Below, one piece after another: positions 17,358 to 24,501 of a DNA stretch of 64,000 nt. The stretch lies in the NCBI RefSeq assembly GCF_965228935.1, contig NZ_OZ245846.1:4402001-4466000 (forward strand). The letters run 5' to 3'. The notes beneath the pieces were generated by a model. That model was not told the origin of the DNA, searched no databases, and saw nothing but the letters and a program-made list of their open reading frames with translations. The position numbers and the translations under genes were made by a program. Every line of letters starts with the position of its first letter. The stretch's first letter is position 1. Source of the stretch: Ulvibacterium sp965228935 (GTDB lineage: Bacteria; Bacteroidota; Bacteroidia; Flavobacteriales; Flavobacteriaceae).

Positions 17358-20300
17358 ATGACATTAAAATTTGACGAATTTCTTAGGTCTGTTTCAATTA
17401 GTAAAGACAGTTCTTACACAATGTTGCTTGGGGCTGGTTGCTCTATTAGTTCAGATGTTCAATCGGCTCATGATTGTATTTGGGAATGGAAGAAGATAAT
17501 CTACAAGAGCAATAATCCAAATGTTCAAGATTGGATAGAGAATTATAAGAATCCCAAGGTTCAGGATGTTATCCAAACATGGCTAGATAATCAAGGAAAT
17601 TATATTGCTGCAAATGATGATGATGAATATTCTTTTTATGCAAAAAAATGTTTCCCTATAGATGAGAACAGAAGACAGTATTTCCAAAAGATATGCGCCA
17701 ACAAAAAGCCTGCAATCGGATATAGAACCCTTCCGCTTTTGGTTAAACAAGGAATGCTAGATTCCGTCTGGACAACCAACTTCGATGATTTGATTAACGT
17801 TGCCTGCATAAATGATGGGGTGCAGGGCATTGACATTTCGTTAGAAACGGTAAACAGAATCAATGAGAGAACGCAAAATAAAAATGAACTTCCGATAATA
17901 AAGTTGCATGGCGATTTCAAGTATGGCGATTTAAAAAATACATCCTCCGAACTACAAGAACAAGATGAAACGCTTAGAAATAAACTGATAGAATATCTAT
18001 CGGACAAAAACCTTATCGTCTTGGGATATAGTGGTAGGGATAAGTCCTTGATGGATACGTTAAAGCAGGTCTATTCAAAAAAAGGTGCCGGCATACTTTT
18101 TTGGTGCGGTTATGGCGATAACATCAACAAAAATGTTTCTGAATTATTGAAACATGTGAATGGGCAAGGAAGAAAAGGGTATTACGTTGCAACCGATGGT
18201 TTTGACAATACCCTCGTTAACTTGACTAAACTAGTTGTTGAGGACAATTTTGAATTAAAAGAACAACTCAAAGATTTAAAGAACGTAGGTGAACTTGAGG
18301 AAACAACACCTTTCAACTTGAACATCGAAAGAAAGAACAAAGTCCTGAAAAGCAATCTTTATCCCATTGAATTTCCAAAAGAAGTGATGGTTTTTGAGGC
18401 AGTTATTCCTGAACGGCCTTGGAAAACGGTCAAGGATATAACTTTGCAAGATGTTACAATTTCAGCTATTCCGTATGAGCACGATATTTGGGCATTTGGT
18501 ACTGCCGAAAATGTCCAACAAAAATTTTCAGATTTAATACAGGGAGACTTACGGAGAAAACCACTTACCAGAATAAAAATACACCATAGCGGAATTCAGT
18601 TTCTTTTGTTATCCACTATTTGCAAGATTTTCAGGGAGATACATTCCTTGCAAACCAATTTCAAGGATAAGGTATGGAGCGAGAGCAAATATGACACTAT
18701 ACAGAACCTAAAGGTTTTTCACGCTTTAAAATTTGGTCTGGAAAAAATAGAAGGGAAATATTATCTCGCATTAAATCCTGATTTTCATATAGCTGACACA
18801 GGTGTTTCTAAGGACATTAAGCAACAGATAGGGTTAGCTTTTTTCCATAAAATTTGGAACAGACACTTCAATGACTATTTAAACGATTGGAGGGAAAAGT
18901 TATTTACACAGACTAGCTATGAGTTTCCGGCAAATTCAGGAACTGGTTTCTTATTCAAAATGAAAAAGAATCCCATTTTTACTGATGTCTGTGATTTGAA
19001 CAATCGGTACTCAAACCCCCATAATGTGCCAGATTACCTGATTAAAATGAAGGGAGTTCAATTCAAGGAAACTGGGTTGCTATTTTCCACTAAGCACGGA
19101 CAAAAAAGGGCCAGTGATATTCACCCAATGAGAGGCTTATTAAATAATAGGCCATACGATACAGGTCTAAGCAAGTTATTATCTGACACGATTAACTTAG
19201 GAGTAATCTGTCCAAAAGAAGATGCCCAAAGATTACACGATTTCTTGAACAAGCAAAATCAGGAAATTTCCAAGAACAATCCGAAAGACAATTATATAAT
19301 TGACTTCAAAGGTTTTTACCAAATTTATGGGTTGAGCTTGAATACCCCTGCGATTGACTCTCAAAATTGGGTAACGGTAAATAATCCCGTTTTCAATTCT
19401 GCCAAAAAAATCTCACATGAAATAAAAACAAATATTTGTGATGCCATAAATAATCAATGTTCTATCGGCAGTCAAAAAATAATTGTCATATACATTCCTA
19501 AAAGATGGGATAATTATTTGGGCTATCGGGACAAGACCGAATCATTTGACCTGCATGATTATATCAAAGCCTTTTGTGCCGAAAAAGGTGTTACTTCACA
19601 AATCATCAGGGAAAAAACAATTGTGGACAACACTATGGTCTGTCAGATTAATTGGTGGCTTTCGCTGTCCTATTTCGTTAAATCATTCAGAACGCCTTGG
19701 GTAATAGATAATACGGATAAAACTACCGCATTTGCAGGCATAGGTTATAGCGTAAATTCCAAAGAAAAAGATAAAGGGCATATTGTTTTGGGTTGCAGCC
19801 ACATTTACAGTTCCAATGGCGAGGGATTAAAGTACAAGTTGTCCAAGATAAATGATAATGTAAAATGGATTCATAAAAAGCCACACTTAAGCTATGACGA
19901 TGCTTATGAGTTTGGCAAAAACGTGATTAACCTGTTTTACGAATCTATGAACGACCTACCAAAAAGGGTAGTTGTCCACAAACGTACATTTTATACCGAA
20001 GAAGAAAAACAGGGCATTTTGGATAGCCTGCTAGACAACAGAAACATTGAAAATGTTGATTTGATTGAAATCAATTTTGAAGACAATATAAGGTATGTTT
20101 CTAGTAAAATAAGGGATGGCAGGGCAGAAATCGACGGATTCTCCGTTTCCAGAGGCACATGTATTCAATTAAACAGCCATGAAGCTTTGTTGTATGCCCA
20201 CGGTGTAGTGCCTTCAGTTCAAAATCCAAGGCATAATTTTTATCCTGGGGGTCGATACATACCAAAGCCCTTAAGAGTTATAAAGCACTATGGAAATGGC

Positions 20301-20474
20301 GATATGGAGCAGATTATGAATGAAATTCTTGGCTTGACCAAAATGAATTGGAACTCTTTAAATATGTATTCACAATTGCCAGCCACAATTTCCTCATCCA
20401 ATGAAATTGCCCGAATTGGTAAGCTTATAGAAAATACTGAGAAGATTCAGTATGATTACAGGTACTTTATATAA
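17358..20474 (+). CDS. SIR2-APAZ-Argonaute (single-chain short prokaryotic Argonaute defence protein)
   Basis: A 1038-residue fusion. Residues 15-295 are a SIR2 NAD-binding domain with GAG at 25-27, TTN at 139-141 (catalytic-type Asn141), KLHGD with His184, and GYSGRD at 223-228; the NADase residues look intact. About 320-580 fits the APAZ domain. About 585-1038 is the Argonaute MID-PIWI part. H733, K737, Q748 and K775 are spaced like the 5'-phosphate pocket of MID. In PIWI the acidic tetrad is missing (AGIGYSV near 793-799 and VVVHKRTFY at 871-879 lack the aspartates), as in short Argonautes. By family knowledge, guide-directed recognition of invader nucleic acid by such proteins unleashes NAD+ depletion and cell death. 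Here all parts are in one chain. It sits three bases after a small basic gene inside a mobilizable element. Confidence 0.92.
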   Translation: MTLKFDEFLRSVSISKDSSYTMLLGAGCSISSDVQSAHDCIWEWKKIIYKSNNPNVQDWIENYKNPKVQDVIQTWLDNQGNYIAANDDDEYSFYAKKCFPIDENRRQYFQKICANKKPAIGYRTLPLLVKQGMLDSVWTTNFDDLINVACINDGVQGIDISLETVNRINERTQNKNELPIIKLHGDFKYGDLKNTSSELQEQDETLRNKLIEYLSDKNLIVLGYSGRDKSLMDTLKQVYSKKGAGILFWCGYGDNINKNVSELLKHVNGQGRKGYYVATDGFDNTLVNLTKLVVEDNFELKEQLKDLKNVGELEETTPFNLNIERKNKVLKSNLYPIEFPKEVMVFEAVIPERPWKTVKDITLQDVTISAIPYEHDIWAFGTAENVQQKFSDLIQGDLRRKPLTRIKIHHSGIQFLLLSTICKIFREIHSLQTNFKDKVWSESKYDTIQNLKVFHALKFGLEKIEGKYYLALNPDFHIADTGVSKDIKQQIGLAFFHKIWNRHFNDYLNDWREKLFTQTSYEFPANSGTGFLFKMKKNPIFTDVCDLNNRYSNPHNVPDYLIKMKGVQFKETGLLFSTKHGQKRASDIHPMRGLLNNRPYDTGLSKLLSDTINLGVICPKEDAQRLHDFLNKQNQEISKNNPKDNYIIDFKGFYQIYGLSLNTPAIDSQNWVTVNNPVFNSAKKISHEIKTNICDAINNQCSIGSQKIIVIYIPKRWDNYLGYRDKTESFDLHDYIKAFCAEKGVTSQIIREKTIVDNTMVCQINWWLSLSYFVKSFRTPWVIDNTDKTTAFAGIGYSVNSKEKDKGHIVLGCSHIYSSNGEGLKYKLSKINDNVKWIHKKPHLSYDDAYEFGKNVINLFYESMNDLPKRVVVHKRTFYTEEEKQGILDSLLDNRNIENVDLIEINFEDNIRYVSSKIRDGRAEIDGFSVSRGTCIQLNSHEALLYAHGVVPSVQNPRHNFYPGGRYIPKPLRVIKHYGNGDMEQIMNEILGLTKMNWNSLNMYSQLPATISSSNEIARIGKLIENTEKIQYDYRYFI

Positions 20475-20567
20475 CGATTTCTACTTACTTATAAGACTCT
20501 AACTTTAATCCTTTAGGTAAGTGTTTGATAAAAAATCAATTAAAGTATCAGGCTTTTACATGAATAT

Positions 20568-21359
20568 TCATATTTTTTCAATCAATGTTTTCCTTACCAA
20601 TTCAAAAGCATGTTCTTGGTCATACTCAATACCCGGTCTTAACAGCGCATAAATATCTCCGCCAAAATCAGGGTCTTCAATTTTTTCGTCCATATTAATG
20701 AGGAATTGTTTTTGGGTAGGGGACTGTCCTCTTGAAAATTTCATATACTCCCGATAGGTATCCACTAGGCTTTGGGTATCAACATCCAATTTTGTCATAG
20801 CGTGGAATAAGTCGAATAAATCCCGTCCTTTTCTTCGCTGATATAGTGCCCTTAGCTTCGTGGCCAACAACTCCTCAATGGAAAAGGAATTCATGGTACA
20901 ACTCCCAGAAAACCATCCGTTTTCAAGGCTATGTTCCAACTCGGTATAGCCCATCACCGTAAAGTGTTCCCTTGTATTGATTTCAATCTTTAATCGCATA
21001 TTGACCACAGGGGGAATCTCAGATTCAAAACGGTAGGTCGCCGTGTTCATATTGATATTCTGCTTGATGCTTCTTTTCGTTCCCAAAAAATCAAGCTGCT
21101 TTCGTATGGCCTGTAAAATGGGTTTGATGGGGCCTTCCTTTATCTGAACCAAATCGATATCCTCGGAATAACGGGCTTGCGGTTTCAGATAGATTTTATG
21201 CAAAGCCGTTCCACCACGAAAAGCCACATGCTCCTTTAAAAAAGGGTCTGAGAATAATAAAACCAAAGCCCGTTCTATGACCAGATCCTGTTCCACTTGG
21301 GCATCGGTCGGCCATGGAGCATTTGCTTTCCATTCTGTAATATATCTTCTTGGTATCAT
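20568..21359 (-). CDS. abiEii: AbiEii nucleotidyltransferase toxin
   Basis: A 263-residue protein of the AbiEii/MenA nucleotidyltransferase family. The core motif is FRGGTALHK (47-55) followed by RYSEDIDL (63-70), giving the metal-binding acidic pair D67 and D69. K168 lies in EELLATKLRAL, and RRKGRDLFDLFH (175-186) is the usual later motif. Family members stop growth by nucleotide transfer to tRNA or similar targets, and protect populations from phage by abortive infection. It follows the antitoxin gene with a 4-base ATGA overlap. It converges with the Argonaute gene across 93 bases. Confidence 0.9.
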   Translation of the reverse strand: MIPRRYITEWKANAPWPTDAQVEQDLVIERALVLLFSDPFLKEHVAFRGGTALHKIYLKPQARYSEDIDLVQIKEGPIKPILQAIRKQLDFLGTKRSIKQNINMNTATYRFESEIPPVVNMRLKIEINTREHFTVMGYTELEHSLENGWFSGSCTMNSFSIEELLATKLRALYQRRKGRDLFDLFHAMTKLDVDTQSLVDTYREYMKFSRGQSPTQKQFLINMDEKIEDPDFGGDIYALLRPGIEYDQEHAFELVRKTLIEKI

Positions 21360-22147
21360 GCAAACTCCAATTCTGCATTAACAATTAGGTTCCATTTTTC
21401 ATTTTTGAATCCCTTTTTGTTTTTATGGGACAAGGATAATGGGGCGGTGTTGGTCTCTTTTGCCGATAACAGTTTTGACAACCCTTCCACCAATTTTATT
21501 TCCGAAAGTTCCTCCAATATATAGCCCAATCGCTGAATAGTTGGCAGGGAAGATGCTGCGGCAATTGCCGTAAGTTTTGACGATTTCAAGTTTTCAACCA
21601 GTTCTTCCAAAACAGCGATGACCCTGTTCAATCCACCAATTTGCTTGTGATAGTACACCAAATCTATCGCTGTCAATTCAGGAGAGGAGACCTGCACATA
21701 TCCGGCATCCGTCTTTTTTTGTTCCAACCAATCGGCGTTCCAAGTACTTTTTGTAAAAAAATTCAGATGCTGTTTTTTTGTTTTTATATCCCTCAAGGGA
21801 GGTTGTTGTATAACAATCTGTGATTGCATGGGTTGTTGGTGTCCTGCTCCGTGCAAGGCTGCGGCAGAATACAGTCCTAGATAGTATTCCCTTTTCAGGA
21901 ATTTCATCATATCGTCCAAATAATAGGTAGTCGGCAGTATGCCCTGATGGGAGTATTGAGGTGGGATAATTACATAAAACTCTTTCCGTACTTGGGCGAG
22001 TTTACCCTCTTTTTTCAGTCGATGTAGTTTTTGGGCTATCGCCATTTCGTTCGGACCAATGCGTTCCCTCAACTCTGGTAGGCTAACGGAATACCTGCCC
22101 TGAGCTTGGATTTCGTATAAATAATCTGAAATAGCTTGACCTATCAT
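21356..22147 (-). CDS. abiEi: AbiEi-type antitoxin / autoregulator
   Basis: A 263-residue protein starting MIGQAISDYLYEIQAQGRYSVSLPELRERIG, a winged-helix N-terminus (about 1-60). The AbiEi antitoxin domain follows (YLGLYSAAALHGAGHQQP near 93-110, then SPELTAIDLVYY). In characterised AbiE systems this protein both neutralises the toxin indirectly (type IV) and represses its own promoter by binding inverted repeats. The ATG at 22147 is used; the TTG before it is less likely. A perfect 13-bp inverted repeat lies just upstream, which fits such autoregulation. The gene overlaps abiEii by 4 bases. Confidence 0.88.
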   Translation of the reverse strand: MIGQAISDYLYEIQAQGRYSVSLPELRERIGPNEMAIAQKLHRLKKEGKLAQVRKEFYVIIPPQYSHQGILPTTYYLDDMMKFLKREYYLGLYSAAALHGAGHQQPMQSQIVIQQPPLRDIKTKKQHLNFFTKSTWNADWLEQKKTDAGYVQVSSPELTAIDLVYYHKQIGGLNRVIAVLEELVENLKSSKLTAIAAASSLPTIQRLGYILEELSEIKLVEGLSKLLSAKETNTAPLSLSHKNKKGFKNEKWNLIVNAELEFA

Positions 22148-22150
22148 CAA

Positions 22151-22203
22151 AAAATATGTTTGCGTAAATTTACATTAAATATAATTAATTGCAAACATAT
22201 TTT
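22151..22203 (-). promoter_or_regulatory. Palindromic operator/promoter of the abiE operon
   Basis: A perfect 13-bp inverted repeat, AAAATATGTTTGC at 22151-22163 and its complement at 22191-22203, with a 27-base A+T-rich spacer. Each arm contains TATGTTTG, an exact Bacteroidetes -7 box (TAnnTTTG). The one reading leftwards (22200 to 22193) would start transcription about 40 bases before the antitoxin ATG. AbiEi binding here would cover the promoter, as known for the family. Confidence 0.65.
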
Positions 22204-22234
22204 ATATCATTTTTTGAGAAAGAAAACTTGCTTT

Positions 22235-23443
22235 TTAAAATCCAATCACTTTTTCCAAGGCTTCATCCGTTTCCTTGTGCATAAAATTGGACTGGTAATT
22301 TACAGTAGTGGTAATCGATGAATGCCGATACAATTTTTGAAGCATTTGAATGGGTATTTTATCCCCTGAAATATTTCCGAAACTGTGTCGAGCGATATGC
22401 ATGGAGAGCTTCTTTTCTATTCCTAAACTTTTTCCAACAATCTGTAATCTTCTGTTAAGGTTACGAGTAATCGTCTTTATTCTAGTCAGCACCTTTTTTT
22501 GGTTTTTTAAGTTCGTCTCTTTTAAAAATGGAAGCACCAGACCATCCTTGTCCTTCTTTTCCTTTTTATACTGCGCCAAGATAACCTTTGCCTTGTCAGG
22601 TACGGCCAAAGAAACCAATTTCTGGTTCTTCCCCATACGATAGTATAACCGATTGTCCTTAAAATCTGACCACTTCAATTTTAAAACATCTCCTACCCGC
22701 ATTCCTGCAAAATAAAAGCTTAGTAGCCATGTGTTTACAGCATGTTGTTGCGCTTCACTTAGGTCTTGCGACGTCTCCAAAAGCAATACTTCGTCAATAT
22801 TCAATCCAATCTTTTCAGATTCAGGGAATTTAATCTGAATCTTCCCTTTGCCAAAGGGATAGTTTTTATCATCGACTCCAAATTCCTTTCGCGCAAAATT
22901 ATAGATAGTGCGAATCAGCATCAGGTAGTTAATGGCTGTTCGCTCCCCTACTACCCTTTCATAGCGAAGATGGGCTTTAAAGTCCTTTAATAGTGAAACA
23001 TCCAAATCAGAAAATGGTAAGTGATTGCGATTTAAAAAGTCCTTGAGCACCTGCAATCGTCTGCCTTGATTGTAATGTTGGTCAAATTTTTTATTCTTCA
23101 ACAGGTTCGCCAAATAAATTTCCCCCGCAGAAAAGAAATCCAATTTGTTCTTCCCAATAATCCGCTTTTTTATTTTAGCCACAGAATGGTCAATGTTTTC
23201 ATTATCGCTCTCTATGAGTTTCTCATTGGCCTCGGCAAGTTTTTGTGACAAAAGATTGTTTAGCCTAGCCGAATTAGGATGGGATTTTTTAATCCGCCTC
23301 GATTGTTTGTCCCAATACTTCTCATCAATGTATTGGCCCGTAAATAAATAGGAAGACTTTCTATTTTTGGTTATGCGAATTGCTAAAGGATATAGCCCTG
23401 CACTATTAGGCTTTTTTCGTAAAACGGATTGGATGGTTGCCAC
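22235..23443 (-). CDS. Tyrosine recombinase / phage-type integrase
   Basis: A 402-residue integrase of the Bacteroidetes conjugative-transposon type. An N-terminal Arm-DNA-binding region (KPNSAGLYPLAIRITKNRKSSYLFTG) leads to a SAM-like core-binding domain (about 100-195) and then the catalytic domain. Active-site residues are R249 (AGMRVGD), H349-x-x-R352 (MHIARHSFG), H374 (LYRHSS) and Y383 (VNYQ). The start is a GTG (MATIQSVLRKK). It lies 170 bases from the tRNA fragment, as expected for the integrase that inserted the element at that site. It would drive both integration and, with the HTH protein, excision. Confidence 0.92.
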   Translation of the reverse strand: MATIQSVLRKKPNSAGLYPLAIRITKNRKSSYLFTGQYIDEKYWDKQSRRIKKSHPNSARLNNLLSQKLAEANEKLIESDNENIDHSVAKIKKRIIGKNKLDFFSAGEIYLANLLKNKKFDQHYNQGRRLQVLKDFLNRNHLPFSDLDVSLLKDFKAHLRYERVVGERTAINYLMLIRTIYNFARKEFGVDDKNYPFGKGKIQIKFPESEKIGLNIDEVLLLETSQDLSEAQQHAVNTWLLSFYFAGMRVGDVLKLKWSDFKDNRLYYRMGKNQKLVSLAVPDKAKVILAQYKKEKKDKDGLVLPFLKETNLKNQKKVLTRIKTITRNLNRRLQIVGKSLGIEKKLSMHIARHSFGNISGDKIPIQMLQKLYRHSSITTTVNYQSNFMHKETDEALEKVIGF

Positions 23444-23616
23444 TCTAAAATGTTTTATTTTCTAAATATACGAAACGTAGGTACAACATAGGTACAACAT
23501 TTTGGGGTTTTTCTTGGTTTTTTATGGTTTTACGGAAGCATTATATTTTTACAAATACCTGTTAAACAACTGATTGTCATATCATATAAGACCAAATGGG
23601 TACAATCCGCTTATAG

Positions 23617-23658
23617 TTCATAACCCTGAGGTCGGGAGTTCAAGTCTCCCTCTCGCTA
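23617..23658 (+). repeat. tRNA-Met(CAT) 3' fragment, candidate right attachment site
   Basis: The sequence runs from the anticodon loop (TTCATAA, anticodon CAT at 23619-23621) through a variable loop, a perfect T arm (GGGAG-TTCAAGT-CTCCC, 23634-23650) and the 3' acceptor strand TCTCGCT plus discriminator A. The bases before 23617 cannot form the D arm, the 5' anticodon stem or the 5' acceptor strand, so this is only a 3' fragment. It is what a tRNA-directed integrase leaves at the far end of its element. A complete copy would be expected at the other end, but none is visible in the window. Confidence 0.7.
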
Positions 23659-23660
23659 CG

Positions 23661-23690
23661 AACCCTTCCGAATTTTAGGAGGGGTTTTTG
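23661..23690 (+). terminator. Rho-independent terminator after the tRNA fragment
   Basis: A hairpin (AACCCTTCC / GGAGGGGTT, one wobble pair, 7-base loop) followed by TTTTTG. It is probably the original tRNA gene's terminator, left on the chromosomal side of the insertion. Confidence 0.75.
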
Positions 23691-23851
23691 TTTTAATGCC
23701 ATGTACTCCGTCACAAGAGATTCCACAAAATCTATATTGGCCATACCTCTGATATGGAACATAGGTTGGTCTCCCATGACCAAAAGGCATCCAAGGGATA
23801 TCCCTTGAGGTTATGAACTTCTCAAAGTAAAGATTAAAAACATCGTTCCAA

Positions 23852-23995
23852 TCATCTTTTCAAGGTAAAATGCCCTGTGAAGGATCTCCCTTCCCCCAGC
23901 TCGTAGCGGAACCAGTAGTCCGAGGAGGGCATGGCAACGCCCCTGAAGGTACCGTCCCAGCCCGGGCCGTCCGGGGGCACACGGGCGATCCTGTA
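23852..23995 (-). pseudogene. Remnant of a T9SS type B C-terminal sorting domain
   Basis: On the minus strand 47 codons read YRIARVPPDGPGWDGTFRG followed by VAMPSSDYWFRYELGEGRSF and TGHFTLKR, then TGA. This is the end of the gliding-motility/CHU_C type B sorting signal (GWDGTYNG.PMPSDDYWF...GHFTLKR), which directs proteins through the type IX secretion system. No protein upstream fits it: the frame loses similarity at about 23996, next to an inverted repeat (AAATCT/AGATTT, about 24000-24018). It is a decayed 3' end, probably truncated by rearrangement beside the mobile element. Confidence 0.7.
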
Positions 23996-24057
23996 GAAAC
24001 AAATCTTTTTTAGATTTGTGAAAACCAACAATATAAATCCAAATTTGGACGTATCAC

Positions 24058-24498
24058 CTAATCTGAACCATTACCGGTCGTTATTTTATCTCTATTTTTT
24101 GAAACAATAAATTTGAACACATTATAAAATAGATGCCATGTTTTTTCTTCTACATAAAGCTCATGGGCATCATTTTCCTTAGTTGATAATATTAGTTTAT
24201 TATTCGTCATTTTTTCATCCGGATTTTCAACCAACTCTTGGGGTATACCGACATCTATCAGATGTGATAAAAAAATATGACTGGTCTCATGAGGAAAAAT
24301 AATCCTCTCATTGGTTAAAAACCATCTATATTCTTCCGATTTTATGTAGTGCAAAATAATTTCCTCTCCATTCTTTAACAGCAGGTTTAATATAAGATTT
24401 TTATTTGCATCAGCTTGCTCCTCGTTCCAAAGAAAAGTATCCCTAAAATCAATTTTGCTTCTCTCGATTTTTGCTCTTAAAATTGAGGTTTTAATCAT
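24058..24498 (-). CDS. Small protein downstream of displaced RHS tip, candidate immunity protein
   Basis: A 146-residue protein (MIKTSILRAKIERSKIDFRDTF...). It has no signal peptide or membrane helix and no recognised family. The sequence looks like a compact alpha/beta fold with acidic stretches (ENPDEKMTNNK, TKENDAHELYVEE). It starts three bases after the stop of the RHS tip gene, the position in which polymorphic toxin loci place the cognate immunity gene. A cytoplasmic location would fit a toxin acting in the cytoplasm. The assignment rests on context only. Confidence 0.55.
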   Translation of the reverse strand: MIKTSILRAKIERSKIDFRDTFLWNEEQADANKNLILNLLLKNGEEIILHYIKSEEYRWFLTNERIIFPHETSHIFLSHLIDVGIPQELVENPDEKMTNNKLILSTKENDAHELYVEEKTWHLFYNVFKFIVSKNRDKITTGNGSD

Positions 24499-24501
24499 AG
24501 T

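Noticed and set aside
23620..23781. Minus-strand ORF of about 50 codons containing MGDQPMFHIRGMANIDFVES
   Set aside because: It runs antisense through the terminator and tRNA fragment. The middle looks protein-like, but no family is recognised and no full gene can be built.
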